Below, piece by piece: positions 1 through 7,443 of a stretch of DNA of 7,573 nt. Below the pieces are notes generated by a model. It did not search any database, was not told the DNA's origin, and was given only the letters and a program-made list of their open reading frames with translations. Made by a program: the position numbers and the translations under genes. How positions within the stretch are numbered: position 1 is the first letter of the stretch; the number at the start of each line of letters is the position of its first letter. Source of the stretch: an uncultured Prevotella sp. (lineage in GTDB: Bacteria > Bacteroidota > Bacteroidia > Bacteroidales > Bacteroidaceae); assembly GCA_947303825.1 (NCBI GenBank), contig CAMYZK010000113.1, positions 1-7,573 on the forward strand, given 5' to 3'.

Positions 1-7
1 AACTATT

Positions 8-39
8 CCCCTCTCTTTAGGGAGGGGCAGGGGGAGGGT
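8..39 (+). repeat. GC-rich hairpin repeat, copy A, just after the SusC-like gene
   Basis: This 32-nt element has a hairpin (arms 8-16 and 19-27, loop of two T, one G-T wobble pair), then the spacer CA and the tail GGGGGAGGGT (30-39). Copies at 7481-7513 and, inverted, at 7346-7378 have the same hairpin/2-nt/10-nt layout. The tail ends 2 nt beyond the stop codon of the SusC-like gene. In the transcript of that gene the hairpin would form a 3'-end stem, but no U-tract follows it, so I call it a repeat and not an intrinsic terminator. It could still protect the 3' end of the mRNA or weaken read-through. It resembles the REP-like palindromes found in intergenic spaces of many bacteria; the family name is unknown to me. 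Confidence 0.8.
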
Positions 40-41
40 CT

Positions 42-3000
42 TTACAGGTTAATCTTCACTCCGGCCATGAACGAGCGTCCCTGTGCCAGATTGCCGCAGT
101 CTATGCCTTGGTAATAGACACTGTTGCCAATGGAGAATTCGGGGTCGCTGCCAAGATATTTGGTGAAGGTGAGCAGGTTTTGTGCCTCTGCCCACACGGT
201 GAGCCCTTGCAGCCATGACCATGTTCCGGGTACTGGCACGCGATAGCTTAGGTTGAGGGTCTTGAGGCGCAGGTAGCTGCCGTCTTCTATCCAGCGGTCG
301 CTGAAGCGGTTGTTGCCCATGGGGTCGCCGTAGGCCACGCGGGGCAGCTCTGCCTGCTGACCCTCATAGCGCCAGCGTGTAACTCCTGTTACCTGCTGGT
401 TGTAGAAACGCGAGCCGGAGTTGAGGATGGAGCGCTGGTAGTTGTACACGTCGTTGCCCAGGGAGTAGTTGAAGCTGGCAGACAGCGTCAGGTTTTTCCA
501 GCTTACAGTGGCAAAGATGTTTCCGTAGATGTCGGGATTGGGATTGCCGATGATAGTCTTGTCGGACTTGCTGATCTTTCCGTCGCCGTTAAGGTCGAGG
601 AAGTGCACGTCGCCTGCCACGAAGCTATAGGCATTGCCAGCATTATCCTCCATGTAGAGATAGTTGCCGCCACCGGCAGCCAGAGCCGATGCATCGTCGG
701 CGAGTATGCCGTTGGTCTTGTAACCGTAGAACATTGCCACGGGGTTGCCAACAGAGGTGAGTATGATGTCGTCGCCATATACCGAGGTGGTAAAGTTGCC
801 GTCGGGAAGCTTTGTCACCTTGTTTACGTAGTGTCCCACGCTGGCACCCAGCTCTACGCTCCAGTCCTTGGCCACGATGGGCTTTACAGTTACTGTTGCC
901 TCAAAGCCCTGGTTCTCAAGCGAGCCGCCGTTGCTCCAGTAGTTGTTGATGCCGCCGATAGGATTGGAGAACGACTTGAGCATGAGCAGATTGTCGGTCT
1001 TGTGAAGGAAATAGTCGAAGTTGATGCCAAGGCGGTTGTTGAGCAGGTAGCTCTGAAGACCGATGTTAAGTTTCTTGGTGCTCTCCCACTGTATCTTGTC
1101 ATTTCCTATGTTGGTGAGCTGCAGTCCGACGGCTGTGTTATAGTATTTCACTGACGTGAAGCTGGTGCGGGCGGCATAGTTTGAAATGTTGTCGTTGCCG
1201 CTAATGTCGAAGCCGGCATTAAGACGCAGGTAGTTGATGCCTGCCTTGCGCGGGAACCATTTCTCGTTGGTGAGCACCCATCCCAGCTGCAGGCTTGGGA
1301 AGATGGCCCACTTGGTGCCGAAGAGTGCCAGGCCATCGGCATTCGCTCCGAAGCGGCTGTTGGCCTCGGCCACCAGCGACAGTGTGGCGAAGTAGCGGTT
1401 CATGTAGTTGTAGTCTACATTGCCATACCACTGTATGTTCTTCCACACATCGTTGATGCCGTCTACGCCGGGGAAGAAGTTGGTAGACGACGACAGCACA
1501 GATGTCTTGTCGTCGGTAACTCCGGTGTACTGGGTAGAGAGGTCGCTGTTGTCGTAGGAGAAGTAGTTGTAGCGAGCGCCGACGTATGCTGCCAGGGTGT
1601 GCTTGCCCATCTGCTTGGCCCAGTCGAGCTGCATCTTGGCCATAAAGTTCTGCTGCTTGGCAAACATTGAAGCCGACATTGACGTGACGAGGCCCATCTC
1701 CTCAACCATGAAGGGGGGTACTCCTCCGTAGGGGCGGAAGTAGCGTTGGGCATTGCGGTTGAGCAGATAGCTGAAAGCGGCAGAGAGGGTGAGCGTGTTG
1801 CTGATATTATATTTCGGGGCAACATGCACGGTGAAGTATGTGTTCTCGGCCTTGTTCTTGTTGTCGCCGGAACCATTGTTCAATATGGCTACGGGGTTGG
1901 CCAGCTCGTAGTTGTACAGTGCACCTGTGCGTGGCTGCTCGCTGCTGGCCAGGATGTTGTCGTAGTCGCTCAGCAGGCTGGTGAAACCGCCTACCAGTGC
2001 ATTGTACTGATAGGGAGCCAGCAGAGGCGACTTGATGTGAGCCAGGGCGGTGGGCGAGGTTATGGTTGCCGACTTGAAGTTGGCGGGCAGACCGTCGTCG
2101 AACACATTGCTGTTGGTACGCGCAATAGAGATGTCGAACTTGGTGGAGAGGTTCCATAGTATGCTGATGTCTGTATTGAAGCGCACGTTCATACGGTCGA
2201 AGTCGCTCTTCTTAAGGGTGTTCTCTGCCTTGACGTAGCCCACGGAGAGGTTGTACATGCCCACGTCGTCGCCCCCCTGCACATTGATGCTGTAGTTCTG
2301 TGTCAACGCTGTGCGATAGACGTAGTCGCTCCAGTCGGTGTTGTTGTGGTAAGTGCGGTAATAGTAGCCTTCGGGATTGTCGTCGAGGAAATAGAAGTTG
2401 CGGTAGTCGTTGATGTTCGCCACCGTGCCCAACAGTTCTGTAGCATACACCCGGTACTGTGAGGCATTCATCATGGTGGGAAGCTTGGGCAACAGCTGGA
2501 CACCGGCCGATATGTTGGCATCAATACGTGTAGCCATCGACTTGCCGCGCTTTGTGTCGATAAGTATCACACCGTTGGCACCGCGTGCTCCGTAAAGAGC
2601 CGTAGCATTCTTCAGAACGGTGACTTTCTCAATGTCGTCGGGAGAAATGTTGGCCAGGATGTTGTTGAACTGGCCGTCGTGCAGTGAGGCGCGGTTGCGC
2701 TGCATGTCCTGCTCAATACCGTCGATGACAATGAGCGGCTGTGCATCGCAGGTGATGCTGTTGAGGCCGCGTATGAACATGGCTGCACCACCGTCGGCGG
2801 CTGCCGAGCGCAAGATGGAGTGCACGTCGCCACCCAGCTTGCCTGCCAATTCGGCTTCGACGGTAGTTCCGAAGCGGTTCATCTGTGCTGTGCTGGCTGC
2901 TGTATACTCTGTGCCTGTGCCATACATGGGCAGGAACTTGTCGTAGAGCATGCATATTGCAATGTGGCGCGTGCTGTCGAGTCCTGCCACTGGAACCTGT

Positions 3001-3368
3001 TGGGCTATATACTGTGGCGAGGAGACGTAGAGCGACGTGGTGAATGTAGGCACCTTAATGGTGAAGGTGCCATCCTCCTCGGTCATGGCCGTATAACGGT
3101 CGTTGCCCAGTGCCTTCAGCTGTATGCCTGCCAACGGTGAGCCGGTAGACTGGTCGGTGACACGTCCCTTCAGGGTCGTCAGCGGATAGCTTGTCTGTAC
3201 CAGCTTTGAACGACTGGGCTGACGGATGCCAGTCTCTACTTCGTCTTCTTCTTCGTCATCGTCGGTTTGTGCATAGCCAATGCTGCAAAGGCCAAGCATC
3301 AGCGCGCAGGCAATGGTCCTCCGGCCATACGCCTTAAAGAAGTTGGTTATTGTGACTTTCATATTCAT
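42..3368 (-). CDS. SusC/RagA-family TonB-dependent outer-membrane transporter
   Basis: This is a TonB-powered outer-membrane channel of the SusC/RagA family, which normally imports glycans or peptides together with a surface lipoprotein lid. It has 1108 residues, a usual length. Residues 1-33 form a Sec signal peptide, with likely cleavage after G-Y-A. A very acidic stretch follows (36-45, DDDEEEDEVE). Residues about 64-138 form a carboxypeptidase-regulatory-like beta-sandwich (LKGRVTD, then EEDGTF). The plug covers about 163-275 and holds the family signatures FIRGLN, PLIVIDGIEQ, ISPDDIEKVTVLKNATALYG and ARGANGVILIDTKRG. The remainder is the 22-strand-type barrel, with the late GSYLRLKTLNLSYRVP and AEAQNLLTFTKY motifs. 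The start ATG (3366-3368) overlaps the TGA of the upstream lipoprotein gene by 4 bp; a second in-frame ATG lies two codons later. No normal TonB box of the EVVVVGYG kind is visible between the N-terminal domain and the plug. The substrate is not predictable. Confidence 0.96.
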   Translation of the reverse strand: MNMKVTITNFFKAYGRRTIACALMLGLCSIGYAQTDDDEEEDEVETGIRQPSRSKLVQTSYPLTTLKGRVTDQSTGSPLAGIQLKALGNDRYTAMTEEDGTFTIKVPTFTTSLYVSSPQYIAQQVPVAGLDSTRHIAICMLYDKFLPMYGTGTEYTAASTAQMNRFGTTVEAELAGKLGGDVHSILRSAAADGGAAMFIRGLNSITCDAQPLIVIDGIEQDMQRNRASLHDGQFNNILANISPDDIEKVTVLKNATALYGARGANGVILIDTKRGKSMATRIDANISAGVQLLPKLPTMMNASQYRVYATELLGTVANINDYRNFYFLDDNPEGYYYRTYHNNTDWSDYVYRTALTQNYSINVQGGDDVGMYNLSVGYVKAENTLKKSDFDRMNVRFNTDISILWNLSTKFDISIARTNSNVFDDGLPANFKSATITSPTALAHIKSPLLAPYQYNALVGGFTSLLSDYDNILASSEQPRTGALYNYELANPVAILNNGSGDNKNKAENTYFTVHVAPKYNISNTLTLSAAFSYLLNRNAQRYFRPYGGVPPFMVEEMGLVTSMSASMFAKQQNFMAKMQLDWAKQMGKHTLAAYVGARYNYFSYDNSDLSTQYTGVTDDKTSVLSSSTNFFPGVDGINDVWKNIQWYGNVDYNYMNRYFATLSLVAEANSRFGANADGLALFGTKWAIFPSLQLGWVLTNEKWFPRKAGINYLRLNAGFDISGNDNISNYAARTSFTSVKYYNTAVGLQLTNIGNDKIQWESTKKLNIGLQSYLLNNRLGINFDYFLHKTDNLLMLKSFSNPIGGINNYWSNGGSLENQGFEATVTVKPIVAKDWSVELGASVGHYVNKVTKLPDGNFTTSVYGDDIILTSVGNPVAMFYGYKTNGILADDASALAAGGGNYLYMEDNAGNAYSFVAGDVHFLDLNGDGKISKSDKTIIGNPNPDIYGNIFATVSWKNLTLSASFNYSLGNDVYNYQRSILNSGSRFYNQQVTGVTRWRYEGQQAELPRVAYGDPMGNNRFSDRWIEDGSYLRLKTLNLSYRVPVPGTWSWLQGLTVWAEAQNLLTFTKYLGSDPEFSIGNSVYYQGIDCGNLAQGRSFMAGVKINL
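561..596 (-). other. EF-hand-like acidic loop in the SusC-like barrel
   Basis: These codons give residues 925-936 of the transporter, a 12-residue loop with the pattern D-x-N-x-D-G-x-I-x-x-x-D, which matches a calcium-binding EF-hand or dockerin loop. The motif is followed by TIIGNPNPDIYGN. This combination is common in SusC-like proteins, where it lies in an extracellular loop late in the barrel. Calcium binding is inferred from the pattern only. Confidence 0.6.
3365..3368 (-). other. ATGA start/stop overlap
   Basis: On the minus strand the four bases ATGA hold the start codon of the SusC-like gene and the TGA stop codon of the FAS1 lipoprotein gene before it. Such overlaps usually mean one mRNA and translational coupling, with terminating ribosomes restarting at once. 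The leader has no strong Shine-Dalgarno sequence, only an AG-rich patch (GAAGAA) about 12 nt upstream, which is usual for Bacteroidota. Confidence 0.85.
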
Positions 3369-5242
3369 TGCTTGTTAGATTCTTCAAATTCCACGAGTTC
3401 TTTCGGCTTGAGAATAATGCCGGCAATACGCAGGTCGCGGGAGAAACCATTGAGCAGGCCCGCATTGAATACCGACATAGGCGATGTGATCTTGATGTTG
3501 GGACTGTATTCATCGCCTAGCCCATAGTAGCAGACGGGGAAAGTGAACTCTCCGATATAGAGTGTGTCAACCTTGGTGATGTCGTTTGAGAAGCCGTAAA
3601 TGGTGGTACGGTTGGATGTGGTCTTCTCAAAAGACTCGAAGGCTGTCACGTTAGTGCCTGCTGCAACCAGGCTGTCGCGTACATGGTTATAGTATGCCTT
3701 AAACCACTCCCTGTTCTCGTCGGTAGAGTTGAGGAAAGTGTATTCTTTCAGCTTTCCATCCACATCGCAATAGTTGAGCGTAAAGATGACGCGGTTGTAG
3801 AGTGACGGGGTGGGGTCGTTCAAATCAACGTTTTGTGGAACGAAGATACAGTATATGTCGTAGGTGGTGCTTCGCACATTGGGCAGGAAGAAGTCCAGCT
3901 CTGGCTTGGCGTAGCCGCTGTTGGGCTGAGCCCAGAGGTATGAGAACTTGTCATTGCCTTGCTGCTCGGAAAGGTCAACCTTTGTAGGGTCGGGAGAGGT
4001 GACCGTCACTGTCTGGGTGCTGGCGTTGACCATGCGGGCCAGCAGGCGGCTGCTGCTGGCCGGATAGTCCATCCTGGGGCAATAGCTCTCCCAGGGATAG
4101 AAGGCCAGACTGTCTACGATGCGTGCCACGCCGTTGCTCATCTTCATGGTCTCTCTGGCCTGTCCCAGTATGTCGGCAGGATTGGACAGCTTGGTGCGGG
4201 TGGTAGAGCGCAGGGTGTCGGCACCATACTGACTGGGACTTTTTACTAGCCACTGGTTGTACAAGTCGTTATTGCTGAAGATAAGGTTGTGTGTAATGTA
4301 GCGGCTGGCCAGCGAGTCTTTCCAATAGGCATTGTCTATGTTGACAGATGAATTGATGGCAGCAATGTTGGTACCATTGAAAGCCTGGGCATAGGTCGTA
4401 GGCAGGTAGTTGTAGTAGTGCTGTATGCTGTTGTAGCTCTTGCTCCAAGCTTCATTGGTGGGCAGCAGTATGGTATAGGTGCTATCCTCGTTGTTGATCT
4501 TCGCGTTCAGCGACCTCCACAAGGTGTTCTCTGTAATGATAACAGAGTCTATGTAGGTCTGCATGCCGTTGACGATAGGGCCTGCCACCGATGCCTCTGT
4601 GTCAAGGTAGCTGGTCTCGTAGTTCAGGAAGAACTGTCGTAGAGAGTCCAGGTCTTTGCCCACGGTGAGGGTGGAGTCTGTTACATACTCATAGATGTTG
4701 GGATAGAATGTTGCCACGCCATTCAGCGTGTGCATCAGTCCGTTGCTGCTGGGCAGGTTGGCATTGCTCACCGTCACGTCGTCGAAAGAGTAGGGCTGCT
4801 TGCCTTCAAAGAGATACGACTTCTCGTTGAGCATCAGGATGCGGTCGCTTATGGTTCCCGAGGCTCTGTGGGCGTAGTTGGCAATGTGGTTCTGCACAAA
4901 CTGGCGCATCAGGGCACTGTTGTCGAGCCCGCTGAATGCCGAGGCATCGAAGGTGCCGTTAAGCGGAGCCCATACGGTGTAGTACTGTGTCTGGTTCAGC
5001 TCGTCGTCGAAGCCTGCTTTACGCACGAGTGCAGCAAAATCGCTGAGCTGCGCGTTTTGGCTTATGTTCTCCCACAATGTCTGGTTGGCCGAGACATTAA
5101 CATCTGTCTTGGCCTCGTTGTAGTCGTTGAAGTCGGAGCAGGAAATGAAGAATGAAGAATGAAGGATGAAAGCAGCCGCGCCAAGCCACTTCACTGTCAT
5201 GTTCATGCTTCGTTTCCCTTTATTCATGATGATCTTTTCCAT
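3365..5242 (-). CDS. FAS1 (fasciclin) domain surface lipoprotein, second of the pair
   Basis: This is a predicted lipoprotein with two fasciclin-like regions, a fold used for adhesion and ligand binding; no enzyme motif is visible. It has 625 residues from the ATG at 5240-5242. The frame stays open upstream to a TTG at 5279-5281, but that would add charged residues (MPPHLAENKNDST) before the signal peptide, so I prefer the ATG. ATGs at 5225-5227 and 5204-5206 are also possible. The signal peptide ends FFIS|C at Cys35, and the mature protein starts CSDFNDYNE, an acidic run like the Bacteroidota surface-export signal. The first FAS1 region (about 54-180) has YYTVWAPLNGTFD and NGLMHTLNGV. The second (about 238-380) has YTILLPTNEAW and is more diverged. 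Residues about 385-615 form a beta-rich region with the LPNVRSTTYDIY motif shared with the preceding gene. That gene ends 41 bp before this start, and the SusC-like gene overlaps this stop by 4 bp. Confidence 0.88.
   Translation of the reverse strand: MEKIIMNKGKRSMNMTVKWLGAAAFILHSSFFISCSDFNDYNEAKTDVNVSANQTLWENISQNAQLSDFAALVRKAGFDDELNQTQYYTVWAPLNGTFDASAFSGLDNSALMRQFVQNHIANYAHRASGTISDRILMLNEKSYLFEGKQPYSFDDVTVSNANLPSSNGLMHTLNGVATFYPNIYEYVTDSTLTVGKDLDSLRQFFLNYETSYLDTEASVAGPIVNGMQTYIDSVIITENTLWRSLNAKINNEDSTYTILLPTNEAWSKSYNSIQHYYNYLPTTYAQAFNGTNIAAINSSVNIDNAYWKDSLASRYITHNLIFSNNDLYNQWLVKSPSQYGADTLRSTTRTKLSNPADILGQARETMKMSNGVARIVDSLAFYPWESYCPRMDYPASSSRLLARMVNASTQTVTVTSPDPTKVDLSEQQGNDKFSYLWAQPNSGYAKPELDFFLPNVRSTTYDIYCIFVPQNVDLNDPTPSLYNRVIFTLNYCDVDGKLKEYTFLNSTDENREWFKAYYNHVRDSLVAAGTNVTAFESFEKTTSNRTTIYGFSNDITKVDTLYIGEFTFPVCYYGLGDEYSPNIKITSPMSVFNAGLLNGFSRDLRIAGIILKPKELVEFEESNKQ
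5144..5171 (+). repeat. Tandem 7-mer repeat inside a lipoprotein signal peptide
   Basis: Three perfect copies of AATGAAG (5144-5150, 5151-5157, 5158-5164) are followed by a degenerate fourth (GATGAAA, 5165-5171). On the coding strand they spell the F-I-L-H-S-S-F-F-I-S part of the signal peptide, ending just before the lipobox cysteine. Since 7 is not a multiple of 3, each copy is read in a different frame. Gain or loss of one unit would shift the frame; gain or loss of three would keep it. Confidence 0.8.
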
Positions 5243-5283
5243 AGTCGAATCGTTTTTATTTTCCGCTAAGTGTGGTGGCAAAT
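5243..5283. other. 41-bp gap between the two FAS1 genes
   Basis: The gap between the stop codon at 5284-5286 and the preferred start at 5242 is AT-rich near the start codon (minus-strand GAAAATAAAAACGATT). No hairpin, no -33/-7 Bacteroidota promoter pair and no Shine-Dalgarno sequence was seen. Co-transcription of the two genes is likely. Confidence 0.5.
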
Positions 5284-7443
5284 TTAGTACCAGTCTTCAA
5301 TATACTGCTGGTTGTCGAGCACGCTGGTAGGTACAAGCTCTACAAAGTCGAGTCCTACGGGATTGGTCTTTGAGTCGGGGTTGAGCGTCTTGATGCGTAG
5401 CCAGTTCTCGTTGCCCTGGTGTATCTCCACGCGTCCCAGCACGTAGCGTATGGTATAGCTGCCCGTGCCAAACTCAAAGCGTGCGCTGCCTTTCTCTGTG
5501 TAGCCTTTCTCACCGTGGCCGGTATAGCTGTGAGGGCCGCGCATGTAGTTGCGGTTGTGCATGGCTACGTCGGTGGTTACGCCTTTGTCCTCCTCTTCCC
5601 ATGCATTGGTAAGGCCGATGCGGGGGTCTTCCACTCCCACGGTGGCATCGAAAGGCAGTCCGAGCGCCTGCATCGACGATACGCTTGACGAGGTTCCGAT
5701 ATAATACTGCATGAACGAACCGTAGCTCATGGGTGCGTATACAACACGAATCTCGTATGTGCCGGTGGGTACGGATGGCAGACGGAAGGCAAAGTCGTAC
5801 TGTCCCCAGAACTGCATCTGGTCGGCCTGGAAGCTGCGCCATGCTCCACGCAGGCAGTAGGCGAAGCAGATGTTGTTGTCGTAAAGCACCACATTGTCAA
5901 AGTAGTTTGACGGAATGCCCTGTCTGGAGGTGTCGTGCGTGTCAGGAATGTTTCCGTCTCCGGTAGACCAGTAGCGGAATCTGTTGTTGATGAGTTCGGG
6001 GAAGAGCGAGGTGCAGTTCACGCGCATACGCTCGTTGAGTACTCCCTTCGGCACTATGCGGTCGTAGACCAGCATGCCATTGATGGGATGCACATAGCCG
6101 TTGTAAGCTTGCAGTGAACCTGTGCGGAGGACGGGAATGCCGGCACGTACCACTTCGTGCATGGCTTGGCTGCCCTGGGAGAGTATCTCGTCGGTAAGTG
6201 TGTTGTTCATACGGTAACGGTTTATGAACAGACTCTTACCACTGCCTACCGATACAGGCTCCCATATCTTCATCAAGGTATGTGGCAGCATCGTTTCGTA
6301 GTAGTCGTATGGGTCGGCATCGGGGGCATAGTTCCAGTAAGTGCTGCTTCCTTTCTCAAACACCAGCTGGTTTACCGTCATCGAGGCATTCAGTATGTGG
6401 TAGGCCACAAACATGTTGAGAGCATTGAAGCGATTGGTGTAGTCGTTGCCAGTGCTCACCGTGATGCCGTTCTCACTAAGATAGTCGTACCAGTCGGCGG
6501 CCTGTCCGTACTGCTTGTTTGCATAGGCCACAAGGTCGTCGAAGCTGTTGATGCCGTTGGCACGCATCACTTCGTCGCTCTCGGCAAAGACAGTATAGCC
6601 CACTTTACAGTCTACTTTGCCGGTGCTGCCAGGTCCGTTGGCTGGCGATATGGAGCCGCTGAAGTTCTCGCGTGTCATCTGTTTGTATTCAAACTGACCT
6701 TTGGAGTATCTGAGCACCGAGTCGCACAGGCCTGTACGGTGGAAAGCTTCGCTGAAGATGGTGTAGCCTTCGTCGCGTTCCAGCATGTCGCCAATGAATC
6801 GTGTGAAACGGGGTATTACATTATCTATAATATGCACCAGTCCATTGGTTGTCTCGTTGTCTGAGCTGATGATGATGGCTTTGTCGCCAAGAATAGTCTT
6901 GCCGTCGGTTGTTGAAGAGAAAGAAAACTCATATCCCAACAGTGTAGACACCTCGCCGTTGCCCGTCAGCGACACGATGTTGCGGTAAGTAGAGGTGAGG
7001 TGGTAGCGGGCAATGTTTAGGCAAAGGCTGTCGGAGAGCCATTTCACTCTTACGTCGTCGGGTGATGACGAGTAGTTGCTGCTTTCACCTTCAGGCTGTC
7101 TCATACCGTTGTGTGGAATGACGGCCTCGGGATCGTTGTACAGGCTGTCGCAGTACTCCAGCACACCTTCGTTGGTGGGGGCGAAGCAGGTATAGGTGCC
7201 GTAGGCTGCCATCATCCTGTCGTAGCCCACTCGCGAGAGGATATAGTTGAATGCCGTTAGCGAGCTGTCGCGCTGAATGTACGACTCAATGGTCTCGCCC
7301 GTAAACGTGTAGAGGTCTGACTCGTCGGGTTCGGGGTTACAAGCGACCCCCATCCAACCTCCCCCTACGAGGGGGAGGAGTATATAGACAATGAAACGGA
7401 ACCACTCCTTCGTTTTATTATTCAAATATTGTTTCATAAACAT
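5284..7443 (-). CDS. FAS1 (fasciclin) domain surface lipoprotein, first of the pair
   Basis: This is a predicted lipoprotein of 719 residues from the ATG at 7441-7443; an ATG two codons later (7435-7437) is equally plausible. The open frame extends to a GTG at 7477-7479, but those residues do not improve the signal peptide. The signal peptide has a basic start, then FRFIVYILLPLVGGGWMGVA|C with Cys35 as the likely lipidated residue. Gly at -3 is unusual for a lipobox. CNPEPDESD follows, again acidic. The first FAS1 region (about 47-212) has YTCFAPTNEGV and NGLVHIIDNVIPRF, with an insert at about 105-135. The second (about 215-465) has YTVFAESDEVM, VAYHIL and NGYVHPINGMLVYD. Residues about 488-719 are beta-rich, with LPSVPTGTYEIRVVYAP and the ending LDFVELVP, which recalls carbohydrate-binding beta-sandwich domains without proving one. 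It lies between a probable SusD-like gene and a second FAS1 lipoprotein, which suggests a role at a surface uptake complex. The ligand is unknown. Confidence 0.88.
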   Translation of the reverse strand: MFMKQYLNNKTKEWFRFIVYILLPLVGGGWMGVACNPEPDESDLYTFTGETIESYIQRDSSLTAFNYILSRVGYDRMMAAYGTYTCFAPTNEGVLEYCDSLYNDPEAVIPHNGMRQPEGESSNYSSSPDDVRVKWLSDSLCLNIARYHLTSTYRNIVSLTGNGEVSTLLGYEFSFSSTTDGKTILGDKAIIISSDNETTNGLVHIIDNVIPRFTRFIGDMLERDEGYTIFSEAFHRTGLCDSVLRYSKGQFEYKQMTRENFSGSISPANGPGSTGKVDCKVGYTVFAESDEVMRANGINSFDDLVAYANKQYGQAADWYDYLSENGITVSTGNDYTNRFNALNMFVAYHILNASMTVNQLVFEKGSSTYWNYAPDADPYDYYETMLPHTLMKIWEPVSVGSGKSLFINRYRMNNTLTDEILSQGSQAMHEVVRAGIPVLRTGSLQAYNGYVHPINGMLVYDRIVPKGVLNERMRVNCTSLFPELINNRFRYWSTGDGNIPDTHDTSRQGIPSNYFDNVVLYDNNICFAYCLRGAWRSFQADQMQFWGQYDFAFRLPSVPTGTYEIRVVYAPMSYGSFMQYYIGTSSSVSSMQALGLPFDATVGVEDPRIGLTNAWEEEDKGVTTDVAMHNRNYMRGPHSYTGHGEKGYTEKGSARFEFGTGSYTIRYVLGRVEIHQGNENWLRIKTLNPDSKTNPVGLDFVELVPTSVLDNQQYIEDWY
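7346..7378 (-). repeat. GC-rich hairpin repeat, copy B, within the signal-peptide codons
   Basis: Read on the minus strand, this 33-nt copy has a perfect 9-bp hairpin (arms CCTCCCCCT and AGGGGGAGG around CGT), the spacer TT and the tail GGATGGGGGT. This is the same hairpin/2-nt/10-nt layout as copies A and C, but in inverted orientation relative to them. It is in frame and lies inside the FAS1 lipoprotein gene, where it encodes about residues 23-33 of the signal peptide (L-P-L-V-G-G-G-W-M-G-V), ending two residues before the lipobox cysteine. Confidence 0.75.

Noticed and set aside
8..27. An intrinsic terminator after the SusC-like gene
   Set aside because: The stem is GC-rich, but the transcript continues with AATAGTT and no U-run, and the element belongs to a repeat family also found inside a coding region.
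603..1154. A 183-codon open frame on the plus strand, antisense to the transporter
   Set aside because: It lies wholly inside a well-supported SusC-like gene, has a low-complexity Val/Ala/His-rich product with no recognisable motif, and is explained by the codon usage of the opposite strand.
5243..5281. An upstream TTG start for the second FAS1 gene, extending it by 13 residues
   Set aside because: The extension is charged and would sit in front of a complete signal peptide. ATG codons at 5242, 5227 and 5206 are better placed.
6157..6864. A 235-codon open frame on the plus strand, antisense to the first FAS1 gene
   Set aside because: Its Val/His/Ala-rich composition is that of a reverse-complement shadow, and the sense strand encodes clear FAS1 motifs over the same bases.
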